This document shows, one piece after another, positions 44,092-55,173 of a stretch of DNA of 64,000 bases. Every line of letters starts with the position of its first letter. The first letter of the stretch is position 1. The stretch is from Streptomyces sp. CB02366 (lineage in GTDB: Bacteria; Actinomycetota; Actinomycetes; Streptomycetales; Streptomycetaceae): contig NZ_LIVT01000003.1 in the NCBI RefSeq assembly GCF_001905905.1, forward strand, positions 248,001 through 312,000, read 5' to 3'. The notes beneath the pieces were generated by a model. It was not told the DNA's origin. It saw only the letters and a list, made by a program, of their open reading frames with translations, and did not search any database. The position numbers were made by a program, and so were the translations under genes.

Positions 44092-45537
44092 TCACTGGTG
44101 CTTGAAGTGCTTGATGGACTGGTCCTTGGCGGTCGCGTCGGCGAAGGCCTGGATCTTCTTGATGGTCTCGGCCGGCTTGGCGCGGCCCGCCATCATCTCG
44201 CCGAGCGCGGCGACGCCGATCTGCTCCTTCTGGAGCTTCACGTACCAGTCCTGCAGGCGCGGGTTGACTACGTTGGTGCCGGCCTTCTCCAGCGCGGCGA
44301 CACCGGACTTGAGGCCGTCGGACAGCTCGATGCCGTCCGTGCCGCCGTTGAAGGCGGAGAGCGACTTGGTGCTGGAGGTGAAGGACTTGGAGGAGGCCTC
44401 GCTGAGCATGATGCGCAGCTGCTCCAGACCGCCCTCCGGGTTCTTCGCCTTGCTCGGGACGATGAACGGCTCGCCGCCGGACGCCCAGATGGTGCCGAAG
44501 GGCATCTTGTCCGAGGAGTCGAGGCTGGAGGGGGCGCCCACGGACAGCTTGAAGTCCTTGGGGATGATCGCCGCTTCCTCGTTCTCCACCCAGGAGCCGT
44601 TCGGGATGAACAGCGCCTTGCCGCGGGCCCACGCGCCCTGCGAACCGCGGTGGTCCAGGCCCGGGGTGCCCTCCAGGATGTAGCCCTTGGCGACCAGCTC
44701 GTAGTACGCCTCGAAGGCGGCCTTGACCGCGGGGTGCTCCCAGGCCTTCGGCTCCAGGTTGTCGATCGCGTCGAGGACCTCGGAGCCGCCGATCTTGGCG
44801 ATGAACGGGTACAGCGAGAAGGGGAGGTAGTAGGGGTGCTTGCCGGGGTAGGTCCAGCCGGCGATGCCCTGCTTCTTCGCCTTCGCGCAGAGCGCGAGCA
44901 TGTCGTCCCAGTTCTCCGGGTACGTGGCGTCGAGCTTCTCCAGCGCGGTCTGCGAGTACCAGACGCCGTAGACCGTGTACGCGTAGTACATGATCCAGAC
45001 CGGGTCGCCGTCGAACTGGCCCATCTCGACGATGCCGGGCCGCAGCGTGTCGCGGACCTTCTTGGCGGGGTCGTCGATGGAGGGGGCGTCGAGCAGGGGG
45101 GTCAGGTCGGTGAGCTGCTTCTTGCCGACCAGGACGCCCATGTCCATCTGCTGGGCGCCGGAGTTGTCGATCAGGTCCGGCGGGGTGCCACCGTTGAACC
45201 GCGGCTGAAGAACCGACTGGATCTTCTGCGTCGCGGAGAACTTGACCTTCGCCTCGGGATAGGTCTTCTCGTAGACGGCCTTGGCGTCCTCGGCGTACTT
45301 GGTGCCGAAGCCACCGTCGAAGATGACGATCTCCAGCGGTGCGCTGCCGTTGACGGCCAGCGGGTTCTTCTCGGTCTTCTCGCCCTTTTCGACCTTGTCG
45401 TCGCTGCCGCTGTCGCCGCTCGCGCAGGCGGACAGGAAGCTCATCGTCGGAACGGCGATCAGGCCGAGTGCGGCAGACCGCTTGATCAGATCGCGACGGC
45501 CAAGGCCCTCATTGTTGTGGGCGGAGGTGGATCCCAT
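44092..45537 (-). CDS. ngcE: Chitobiose/N-acetylglucosamine-type ABC binding lipoprotein
   Basis: The 481-residue solute-binding protein has a twin-arginine lipoprotein signal: GRRDLIKRSAALGLIAVPTM and then the lipobox LSAC near residue 40. The mature protein is a CUT1 extracellular binding protein (IVIFDGGFGTKYAEDAKAVY, QPRFNGGTPPDLIDNSGAQQ, IPNGSWVENEEAA). Its S. coelicolor counterpart NgcE binds N,N'-diacetylchitobiose and GlcNAc-type ligands. The ATG at 45537 has GAGGA seven bases upstream; a TTG at 45543 is the alternative. A DasR-like operator overlaps a candidate promoter about 250 bases upstream. It is first in ngcEFG and is divergent from the GH92 gene. Confidence 0.88.
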   Translation of the reverse strand: MGSTSAHNNEGLGRRDLIKRSAALGLIAVPTMSFLSACASGDSGSDDKVEKGEKTEKNPLAVNGSAPLEIVIFDGGFGTKYAEDAKAVYEKTYPEAKVKFSATQKIQSVLQPRFNGGTPPDLIDNSGAQQMDMGVLVGKKQLTDLTPLLDAPSIDDPAKKVRDTLRPGIVEMGQFDGDPVWIMYYAYTVYGVWYSQTALEKLDATYPENWDDMLALCAKAKKQGIAGWTYPGKHPYYLPFSLYPFIAKIGGSEVLDAIDNLEPKAWEHPAVKAAFEAYYELVAKGYILEGTPGLDHRGSQGAWARGKALFIPNGSWVENEEAAIIPKDFKLSVGAPSSLDSSDKMPFGTIWASGGEPFIVPSKAKNPEGGLEQLRIMLSEASSKSFTSSTKSLSAFNGGTDGIELSDGLKSGVAALEKAGTNVVNPRLQDWYVKLQKEQIGVAALGEMMAGRAKPAETIKKIQAFADATAKDQSIKHFKHQ

Positions 45538-45782
45538 GCTCAAGTCCTCGCCTTCTCCAGGACTCAGGCGGTGTACCGGTCACCCGTGGAAACTCGCCTC
45601 AGGCGAAGGGGCCCGCCACCGCGTTCAGTTGCGCTGTGGGTCATGCGGATGTGCAGATGTACCGGCCGGGCCGGTGCGGGGGGTGTCGGGAGACAGTACA
45701 GCGAGGGCGCCCCAACCGCCCCCGCGACCGTCGCTGTTCTCCCCCGCGCGCACATCCGCGTGAAACGGCTGTGCAGGTGCCG

Positions 45783-45798
45783 ACAGGTATAGTCCACT
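45783..45798. promoter_or_regulatory. DasR-responsive-element-like site
   Basis: ACAGGTATAGTCCACT matches the DasR consensus ACTGGTCTAGACCACT at 13 of 16 positions. DasR is the GlcNAc-sensing GntR regulator of Streptomyces, and the downstream operon encodes a chitobiose/GlcNAc-type transporter, so the site makes biological sense. It overlaps the candidate ngcE -10. Confidence 0.65.
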
Positions 45799-45815
45799 TG
45801 TCGCCGACTGAGCAA
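45786..45815 (-). promoter_or_regulatory. Candidate ngcE promoter
   Basis: On the minus strand TTGCTC (45815-45810) and TATACC (45791-45786) are 18 bases apart. The -10 lies inside the DasR-like site, a layout suited to repression. Confidence 0.4.
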
Positions 45816-45949
45816 GATCGAACGCAGGTTTGGTCGGCAGTCTTTCCCGAGTTGAGACCTCACGGACACCTCGGCGCCCCGCCCCCTCCTCCCGCGGCGG
45901 CTATTTCCCCATTCCGGCCGATTCGCCGAGGGGGCCCGCGGCAACACCC

Positions 45950-45979
45950 TTGACACGTCCTGCCACTTGGCTCCCTACT
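45950..45979 (+). promoter_or_regulatory. Candidate GH92 promoter
   Basis: TTGACA (45950-45955) is a perfect -35; CCTACT (45974-45979), 18 bases on, is a fair -10. The start codon follows about 60 bases later. Confidence 0.45.
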
Positions 45980-45998
45980 GGACCTTGCATCCCTCTAT

Positions 45999-46010
45999 GA
46001 CAACGTTGTC
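45999..46010. promoter_or_regulatory. LacI-type palindrome GACAACGTTGTC
   Basis: A perfect 12-bp palindrome with the central AACGTT typical of LacI-family operators lies just downstream of the candidate GH92 promoter and 31 bases before the start codon. No LacI gene is present in the window. Confidence 0.6.
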
Positions 46011-46041
46011 CATGCATTTTCCCGGGGAGGAACGGCTCGGC

Positions 46042-49000
46042 ATGCAGCCACCCAGCGGCCTCAACCACGGCGCCGACAAGGCCCCTCACGCGGTCCCCCG
46101 CCCGGCCCCCCGCCGGAGACGGACCCCCACAGCAGCCGCCCTGGCGGCCTCCCTCGCGCTGGTGGTGATCGCCCCCGCGGTCGCCACCGCCCAGCCCTCC
46201 TCGCCGGACCGGAAGCCGTCCGGCGACCGGGCGTTCACCACCTCCTTCGAGGCGGACGAGCGGCAGCCGGACTGGCGCGACACCGTCGAGAAGGGGCCCG
46301 ACGGCGAACCGCGCTCCTCGGGCGTGGACGGGGGCTACTCCTCCGGCATACCCGGCAACGTCACCGACCGGGTGACGGAGGTGCGCGCGAGCGCCGAGAA
46401 CGCCGCGAGCGGCGAGGTCAAGGAGAACCTCGTCGACGTCGAGCCGGGCTCCAAGTGGCTGACGTTCGCGAAGACCGGCTGGGTCGAGTTCGACCTGGAC
46501 GAACCGGTCAAGGTCGTGACGTACGCCCTCACTTCGGCCAACGACCACGCCGAACGCGACCCGCGGGACTGGACCCTCAAGGGCTCTGCGGACGGCAAGG
46601 AGTGGGCCGATCTCGACACCCGCACCGGCGAGACCTTCGCCAAGCGGCACCAGACGAAGACGTACGACATCGCGGGCGGCGCCGCCTACCGGCACTTCCG
46701 GCTGGAGATCGCGAAGAACGGCGGCGCGGACGCCCTTCAGCTCGCCGACGTTCAATTCTCGAACGGTGACACCTCCGCGCCGGCGCCCGAGGAGATGCGC
46801 AGCCGCCCCGACCGCGGCCCCTCCGGCTCCCCCACCGCGAAGTCGGGCGTGGGATTCACCGGAAAGAGGGCACTGCGTTACGCGGGAACGCACACGCCGG
46901 GCGGACGCGCGTACTCGTACAACAAGGTCTTCGACGTGAACACGGCCGTCACCGAGGACACCGAGCTGTCCTACCTCGTCCACCCCCAGATGAGCGAGAC
47001 GGACCTGAACTACCCGGCCACCCACGTCGCGGTGGACCTCGCCTTCACCGACGGCACGTATCTGAGCGAGCTGAAGGCCACCGACAGCCACGGCGGGCTG
47101 CTGACGCCGCGGGGCCAGGCGGAGGCCAAGCGCCTGTACGTCAACCAGTGGAACAAGGTCTCCGCCCGCATCGGCACGGTCGCCGCGGGCAGAACGGTCG
47201 ATCGCGTCCTGGTGGCGTACGACTCCCCCAAGGGCCCGGCGAAGTTCCAGGGCTGGATCGACGACCTCTCGATCGCCCCGAAGAAGCCCGAGAAGCGCAA
47301 GGCGCACCTGTCGGACTACGCGCTGACCACCCGGGGCACCAACTCCTCCGGCAGCTTCTCGCGCGGCAACAACATCCCGGCCACGGCGGTCCCGCACGGC
47401 TTCAACTTCTGGACGCCGGTCACCAACGCGGGTTCGCTGAGCTGGCTGTACGACTACCACCGCGGCAACAACGCCGACAACCTCCCCACGCTCCAGGCGT
47501 TCGGCGCGAGCCACGAGCCGAGCCCGTGGATGGGCGACCGGCAGACGTTCCAGGTGATGCCCTCGGCCGCGAGCGGCACCCCGGACGCCTCCCGGACGGC
47601 TCGCGCGCTGCCGTTCCGGCACGAGAACGAGACGGCGAAGCCGCACTACTACGGCGTCACGTTCGAGAACGGCCTCAAGGCCGAGATGACGCCCACCGAC
47701 CACGCGGCCCGGATGCGGTTCACCTATCCGGGCGAGGACGCCAGCCTGATCTTCGACAACGTCTCGAACGACGGCGGGATCACGCTGGACGCGAAGACCC
47801 GCTCGTTCTCCGGTTACACGGACGTCAGGAGCGGCCTGTCCACGGGAGCGACCCGGATGTTCGTGTACGGCGTCTTCGACGCGCCGGTCACCGACAGCGG
47901 CAGGCTGAAGGGCGGCGGGGGCGACGACGTCACCGGCTTCTTCCGCTTCGACGCGGGCGAGGACCGCACGGTCAACCTGCGGCTCGCCACCTCGCTGATC
48001 GGCGTCGACCAGGCGAAGAAGAACCTGGCCATGGAGATCCCGGAGTCCACCTCCTTCGACCGCGTCCGGCACCGGGCGCAGAGCGCCTGGGACGACGTCC
48101 TGCGGACGGTCGAGGTCGAGGGCGCGAACGCCGACCAGCTGACGACGCTCTACTCCAGCCTCTACCGCCTGTACCTCTACCCGAACTCCGGCCACGAGAA
48201 GGTCGACGGGAGGAACCGGTACGCCAGCCCCTTCTCCAGGGCGACCGGCGAGAACACCCCGACCCGGACCGGCGCGAAGATCGTCGACGGCGAGGTGTAC
48301 GTCAACAACGGCTTCTGGGACACCTACCGCACGACGTGGCCCGCCTACTCCTTCTTCTCCCCGAAGAAGGCCGGGAAGCTGGTGGACGGCTTCGTGCAGC
48401 ACTACAAGGACGGCGGCTGGACCTCGCGCTGGTCCTCGCCCGGCTACGCGGACCTGATGACCGGCACCAGCACGGACGTGGCGTTCGCCGACGCGTACGT
48501 CAAGGGCGTGGAGTTCGACGCCGAGGCGGCCTACGAGGCGGCGCTCAAGAACGCCACCGTCGCCCCGCCCTCCTCCGGCGTCGGCCGCAAGGGCCTGAGC
48601 ACCTCGGTCTTCACCGGCTACGCGGACACCGCCACCCACGAGGGCCTGTCCTGGTCGCTGGAGGGCTACGTCAACGACTACGGCATCGCCCGCATGGGCC
48701 AGGAGCTGTACAGGAAGACGAAGAAGGAGCGGTACAAGGAGGAGTCCGCGTACTTCATGAACCGGGCGCAGAAGTACGTCAAGCTCTTCGACGCCGAGGC
48801 CGGGTTCTTCCAGGGCAGGAAGCCGAACGGCGACTGGCGGCTGCCCTCCGGCCAGTACGACCCGCGCGTCTGGGGCTACGACTACACCGAGACCAACGGG
48901 TGGGGCTACGCCTTCACCGCCCCGCAGGACAGCCGGGGCCTGGCCAACCTGTACGGCGGCCGCGCGGGCCTGGGCAAGAAGCTGGACACGTACTTCTCGA

Positions 49001-49923
49001 CGCCGGAGACCGCGGGCCCGGAGTTCGTCGGCAGCTACGGCGGGGTCATCCACGAGATGACCGAGGCGCGGGACGTGCGGATGGGCCAGTACGGCCACAG
49101 CAACCAGGTCGCCCACCACGCCACGTACATGTACAACGCGGCCTCGCAGCCGTACAGGACGCAGGAGAAGGTCCGCGAGGTGCTGGGCCGGCTGTACGTC
49201 GGCAGCGAGATCGGGCAGGGCATCCACGGCGACGAGGACAACGGCGAGCAGTCGGCCTGGTTCCTCTTCTCCTCGCTCGGCTTCTACCCGCTGGTGATGG
49301 GCAGCGGGGAGTACGCGATCGGCTCGCCGCTGTTCAAGAAGGCGACCGTCCGCATGGACGACGGCCGCAAGCTGGTCGTCAAGGCCCCGAAGAACAGCGA
49401 CACGAACATCTACGTGCAGGGCGTGAAGGTCAACGGCAAGAAGTGGACCTCCACGGCGCTCCCGCACGAGGTGCTGGCCAGGGGCGGCACGCTGGAGTTC
49501 GCCATGGGCTCCAAGCCCTCCGCCTGGGGCACGGGCAAGGACGCGGCCCCGGTCTCGGTACAGAAGGACGACGAGGTCCCGACGCCCGAGGGCGACGCTC
49601 TGAAGGGTGACGGTGCGCTGTTCGACGACACCTCGGCGACCTCGGCGACGGTCGAGTCGGTGGAGCTTCCGGCGCCCTCGGCCACGAAGGGCGTCCAGTA
49701 CACCCTGACCTCGGCGGCGGCGGCCAAGGCCCCGACCGGCTGGACGCTCCAGGGTTCGAAGGACGGCAGGACGTGGAAGGACCTCGACCGCCGCTCGGGT
49801 CAGTCCTTCGCCTGGGACCGGCAGACCCGGGTGTTCTCGGTGGCCGAGCCCGGCTCGTACACGAAGTACCGGCTGGTGCTGGCGGGTCCGGCGACGCTCG
49901 CGGAGGTGGAGCTGCTCTCCTGA
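46042..49923 (+). CDS. Secreted GH92 alpha-mannosidase with two F5/8-type modules
   Basis: The 1293-residue protein starts with an Arg-rich signal peptide (TAAALAASLALVVIAPAVATA). An N-terminal discoidin-like module (about 85-245: WTLKGSADGKEWADLDTRTG) precedes the GH92 catalytic region (about 430-1165), recognised by HGFNFWTPVTNAGSLSWLYD, NNGFWDTYRTTWPAYSFFSP, SSPGYADLMTGTSTDVAFAD, YGHSNQVAHHATYMYN and GIHGDEDNGEQSAWF, the last holding catalytic acids. A second discoidin-like module closes the protein (WTLQGSKDGRTWKDLDRRSG), clearly related to the first. GH92 enzymes are Ca2+-dependent exo-alpha-mannosidases that trim mannans or N-glycans. The ATG at 46042 has GGGGAGG 11 bases upstream; two upstream ATGs lack a site. 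It is controlled from the divergent region it shares with ngcE. Confidence 0.9.
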   Translation: MQPPSGLNHGADKAPHAVPRPAPRRRRTPTAAALAASLALVVIAPAVATAQPSSPDRKPSGDRAFTTSFEADERQPDWRDTVEKGPDGEPRSSGVDGGYSSGIPGNVTDRVTEVRASAENAASGEVKENLVDVEPGSKWLTFAKTGWVEFDLDEPVKVVTYALTSANDHAERDPRDWTLKGSADGKEWADLDTRTGETFAKRHQTKTYDIAGGAAYRHFRLEIAKNGGADALQLADVQFSNGDTSAPAPEEMRSRPDRGPSGSPTAKSGVGFTGKRALRYAGTHTPGGRAYSYNKVFDVNTAVTEDTELSYLVHPQMSETDLNYPATHVAVDLAFTDGTYLSELKATDSHGGLLTPRGQAEAKRLYVNQWNKVSARIGTVAAGRTVDRVLVAYDSPKGPAKFQGWIDDLSIAPKKPEKRKAHLSDYALTTRGTNSSGSFSRGNNIPATAVPHGFNFWTPVTNAGSLSWLYDYHRGNNADNLPTLQAFGASHEPSPWMGDRQTFQVMPSAASGTPDASRTARALPFRHENETAKPHYYGVTFENGLKAEMTPTDHAARMRFTYPGEDASLIFDNVSNDGGITLDAKTRSFSGYTDVRSGLSTGATRMFVYGVFDAPVTDSGRLKGGGGDDVTGFFRFDAGEDRTVNLRLATSLIGVDQAKKNLAMEIPESTSFDRVRHRAQSAWDDVLRTVEVEGANADQLTTLYSSLYRLYLYPNSGHEKVDGRNRYASPFSRATGENTPTRTGAKIVDGEVYVNNGFWDTYRTTWPAYSFFSPKKAGKLVDGFVQHYKDGGWTSRWSSPGYADLMTGTSTDVAFADAYVKGVEFDAEAAYEAALKNATVAPPSSGVGRKGLSTSVFTGYADTATHEGLSWSLEGYVNDYGIARMGQELYRKTKKERYKEESAYFMNRAQKYVKLFDAEAGFFQGRKPNGDWRLPSGQYDPRVWGYDYTETNGWGYAFTAPQDSRGLANLYGGRAGLGKKLDTYFSTPETAGPEFVGSYGGVIHEMTEARDVRMGQYGHSNQVAHHATYMYNAASQPYRTQEKVREVLGRLYVGSEIGQGIHGDEDNGEQSAWFLFSSLGFYPLVMGSGEYAIGSPLFKKATVRMDDGRKLVVKAPKNSDTNIYVQGVKVNGKKWTSTALPHEVLARGGTLEFAMGSKPSAWGTGKDAAPVSVQKDDEVPTPEGDALKGDGALFDDTSATSATVESVELPAPSATKGVQYTLTSAAAAKAPTGWTLQGSKDGRTWKDLDRRSGQSFAWDRQTRVFSVAEPGSYTKYRLVLAGPATLAEVELLS

Positions 49924-49942
49924 TCCGCAGGCGCTGAACCGG

Positions 49943-49975
49943 CGGCCGGCATCCCGCGGGGCGGGACGCCGGCCG
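49943..49975. terminator. Bidirectional terminator (GH92 / phosphatase)
   Basis: CGGCCGGCATCCCGC (49943-49957) pairs with GCGGGACGCCGGCCG (49961-49975), giving 14 of 15 pairs with a three-base loop between convergent genes. Confidence 0.8.
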
Positions 49976-50017
49976 TCGGCGTTCCCGCAGGCCGGCGGCG
50001 CGCGGCGAGGGGGGCGG

Positions 50018-50635
50018 TCACTCGGGCAGGAGGCTTTCCGGCAGGGCGACGTTGAGGGCGGCGACGACGGGCCGGCCGTGTTCGGTTCCGAGGCGGGAGA
50101 GGGCGCCGGTGGCGAGCTGGAAGAGACGGCCCTCGGCCGGGGTCAGCCCGAGGTAGCGGGCGGTGAGGACGCGCAGGAAGTGCGAGTGGGCGACGAGGGC
50201 GACGTCCGCGTCGCCGATCCCCTCGGCGGCCGACCGGACGCCCGCGAGCACCTGGTCGGCGCGCTGCCCGATCTGGGCGGGGCTCTCGCCGGGATGCTCG
50301 TCCGAGCCGGGGTCGACGCCGTCGGTCCACAGGTTCCAGAAGGGGCGGGTGCGGCGGATCGCCTTGGTGGTGATGCCCTCGTAGCCGCCGTAGTCCCATT
50401 CGCACAGCTCGGGGGTGACCCGGGGAGCGTGGAGCCCGGCCAGTTCGGCGGTGCGGCGGGCGCGGGTCATCGGGCTGACGAGGGTGAGCCCGATGTTCCG
50501 GTCGGCCAGCAGCGGGACGAGCGCGCGGGCCTGGCGCTCCCCGACATCGGTGAGCGGGAGGTCGGTCCAGCTCGTGTGCTGTCCGGAACGGGACCATTCG
50601 GTCTCGCCGTGCCGGATGAGGATCAGCTCGCCCAT
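50018..50635 (-). CDS. Histidine phosphatase family protein
   Basis: The 205-residue protein is of the phosphoglycerate-mutase-like superfamily. The N-terminal phosphohistidine motif is LILIRHGETEWSRSGQHTSW, a middle acidic/aromatic patch reads CEWDYGGYEGITTKAI, and the second catalytic His is in VALVAHSHFLRVLTARYLGL. It hydrolyses a phosphate ester; the wording is close to small broad-range phosphatases of the CobC/GpmB type. Length is normal and all catalytic residues are present. It is transcribed toward the GH92 gene and is divergent from the small membrane protein at 50734. No pathway neighbour indicates the substrate. Confidence 0.88.
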   Translation of the reverse strand: MGELILIRHGETEWSRSGQHTSWTDLPLTDVGERQARALVPLLADRNIGLTLVSPMTRARRTAELAGLHAPRVTPELCEWDYGGYEGITTKAIRRTRPFWNLWTDGVDPGSDEHPGESPAQIGQRADQVLAGVRSAAEGIGDADVALVAHSHFLRVLTARYLGLTPAEGRLFQLATGALSRLGTEHGRPVVAALNVALPESLLPE

Positions 50636-50733
50636 GGTGGTCCGTTCGCTTTCTGTGCAGGGGGTGGGGGAAGCGCAGGTGGGGCCACGTACCGTAGGGC
50701 CCTCGTCCGATCGACGTCCTGTGGGGGGACCTC

Positions 50734-51332
50734 ATGTCCGCGATCTTTCCGGCTCCGCCGCCCGAACAGCCGCAGCGGGAGCACCGGGCTCCGGAGGGGG
50801 CGCCCCCGATGCCGGCTTCGCCGTGGGCCGCGCCCGCGGAGCTGCCGCGCAAGCAGCGTACGGGATTGGTCGTGGCGCTCGCCGTGGGCGGCGGGCTCAT
50901 CGTGGCGGGAGGGGTGGCGGCCCTCGTCGTCTGGACGATGTCCTCGGTCCGGGACTCCGTCGCGCTGGAGCCGGAGCGGTCGGACGCACCGCACTCCGCA
51001 CCGTACGGGGAGGAGCCGTACGAGGAGGAGACGGGGGAACCGTCGCCGGAGCCGGCCCCCGAGGGGGGCGTCTCGGTCACGACGTGCTCACGCGACTCCC
51101 TGATCGGCTGGCCGCACGCCGATCTGAAGATCGTGAACAGGACCGGGAGCCCGGCGGTCTACATCGTCACCGTCACGTTCGTGGACGGGGACGCGCCGAG
51201 GTGGCCGACGGCATCGCGGCCACCGAGGAACTCGCTCCCGGCGATTCGGCCGAGGTGCGGGCCCAGGGGACCGGCGAGGCGCCGGCGGGCACGAAGTGCC
51301 GGATGGGCGAGGTGGAACGGCACCCGCTGTGA
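50734..51332 (+). pseudogene. Membrane-anchored FxLYD-like protein, frameshifted
   Basis: The gene starts at ATG 50734 after GGGGGAC and encodes a Pro-rich N-terminus, one membrane helix (TGLVVALAVGGGLIVAGGVA), an acidic linker and the beginning of a small beta domain (DLKIVNRTGSPAVYIVTVTF). At 51187-51190 a run of four Gs is followed by a change of frame. The rest of the domain continues in another frame as AEVADGIAATEELAPGDSAE and ends properly at the stop 51330-51332. One additional G would restore a continuous protein of about 199 residues. As written, the frame instead runs to 51411 with low-complexity Arg-rich sequence. A sequencing error in the G-run is as likely as a true mutation. 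Confidence 0.7.
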
Positions 51333-51355
51333 CGGCCCGGCGGACGGGCGGACGC

Positions 51356-51396
51356 GGAAGGGCCGCACCCCGGGGTTCCCGGCGTGCGGCCCTTCC
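51356..51396. terminator. Terminator between acnA and the FxLYD gene
   Basis: GGAAGGGCCGCAC (51356-51368) pairs perfectly with GTGCGGCCCTTCC (51384-51396) across a 15-base loop, between convergent genes. Confidence 0.8.
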
Positions 51397-51416
51397 TCAC
51401 TCGGCTGCTGAAACGA

Positions 51417-54227
<2,811 letters not shown>

Positions 54228-54228
54228 C

Positions 54229-54247
54229 TAAGGTAAGGCTTAGTTAG
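54229..54247. promoter_or_regulatory. Iron-box-like site upstream of acnA
   Basis: TAAGGTAAGGCTTAGTTAG agrees at 13 of 19 positions with the DmdR/IdeR iron-box consensus TTAGGTTAGGCTAACCTAA. It is about 90 bases upstream of the gene for an iron-sulfur enzyme. The right half is weak, so this is a candidate only. Confidence 0.4.
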
Positions 54248-54288
54248 GTAACCCTTACCGGGCGGCGGCTGTGGTACGCCTCGGCAGA

Positions 54289-54306
54289 TATCTCGATGTC
54301 GAGATA
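54289..54306. promoter_or_regulatory. 18-bp operator-like palindrome upstream of acnA
   Basis: TATCTCGA-TG-TCGAGATA is a perfect inverted repeat, 150 bases upstream of acnA. In S. coelicolor the MarR-family regulator TamR, which responds to citrate and trans-aconitate, controls the aconitase gene through sites of this size and symmetry. Assignment to TamR is inference. Confidence 0.6.
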
Positions 54307-54525
54307 ACTCTAGTACATAGCCGCGGTCCGGTCATGCCCAGGTGCCTCCGATGATCTCTCGCGGTGAAGGTCGGGCGTTGTCGTCGAGGGTCGGTGACCG
54401 CTAGGTTTTTTTCTCACCGGAGGTCGAGTGATCGTTCAGGACCGGTCGCCGGAGGAGACGGCGGGGGAACCGGTACGCGCGTACGGCGCTCCCCTCGTGC
54501 CCGGCGCCCGTGATGGGAGACTCTG

Positions 54526-55008
54526 ATGGGCCCGTTCGATGTGCCGTTGGACGATGAACGAACTCAGCTCGACGCGTTCGTCGAGGAGTACCGGGACGCC
54601 TTGGAGGCGACCCTCGTCGGCCTCACCGAGGAGCAGGCCCGCCGCCGGCTCGTCCCGTCGGCGACCACGCTGCTCGGCTTGCTCAAGCACGTCACCTGGA
54701 TGCAGCGGGTGTGGTTCGAGGAGTGCGTCGGCGGCACACCGCGTCAGGAGCTCGGCTTGGTCCGGAACCCGGACGAGTCCTTCCGGCTTGCCGACGACGA
54801 CACCGTCGCCTCCGTCGCGGCGGCCCACCGGAAGGCCTGCGCGACGGCCCGGACGGTGGCCGCCGGCCTGCCGCTGGACACCGTCGTGACCGGCCACCGC
54901 GCCGGGCCGCGCACACTGCGCTGGGTGTACGTGCAGGTCCTGCGCGAGCTGGCCCACCACTGCGGGCACGCCGACATCCTGCGCGAGCAGCTGCTCGCCG
55001 CCGACTGA
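54526..55008 (+). CDS. DinB family protein (DUF664)
   Basis: The 160-residue four-helix-bundle protein is of the DinB/YfiT superfamily. Likely metal-binding histidines lie in LLGLLKHVTWMQRVWFEE and in the C-terminal helix RELAHHCGHADILREQ, giving the His-x3-His type triad. Actinobacterial members are often mycothiol- or bacillithiol-dependent transferases, but the target is unknown. The N-terminus is short and there is no signal. It is divergent from acnA; the ribosome-binding site before ATG 54526 is weak (GGGAGA). Confidence 0.85.
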   Translation: MGPFDVPLDDERTQLDAFVEEYRDALEATLVGLTEEQARRRLVPSATTLLGLLKHVTWMQRVWFEECVGGTPRQELGLVRNPDESFRLADDDTVASVAAAHRKACATARTVAAGLPLDTVVTGHRAGPRTLRWVYVQVLRELAHHCGHADILREQLLAAD

Positions 55009-55173
55009 GCTCTGACCGGGCACCCGGGTGAGGAGGAACGGCTCCCCGGTCCGCGGGAAGCGGGAGCCGGGGAGGCGGGACGGGAAGCGGGACCGGGAAC
55101 GGCGGCCGGGGAGCCGGCACGGGGGGGGAGCCACCGGCACCCCTTGCGCCGGGGCCGCCCCGGCCGCGCCGCG

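Larger units (their letters stand above)
45538..46041. other. 504-bp divergent regulatory region ngcE / GH92
   Basis: No gene was found. The region contains a DasR-like site and overlapping minus-strand promoter elements (45783-45815) for ngcE, and a plus-strand TTGACA promoter with a LacI-type palindrome (45950-46010) for the GH92 gene. The ngcE leader would be about 240 bases long if that promoter is right. Confidence 0.6.

Noticed and set aside
45901..49467. A 1188-codon open frame on the minus strand opposite the GH92 gene.
   Set aside because: It is an antisense shadow caused by high GC: Arg/Val/Leu/Gly-rich, no domains, fully overlapped by a gene with clear GH92 motifs.
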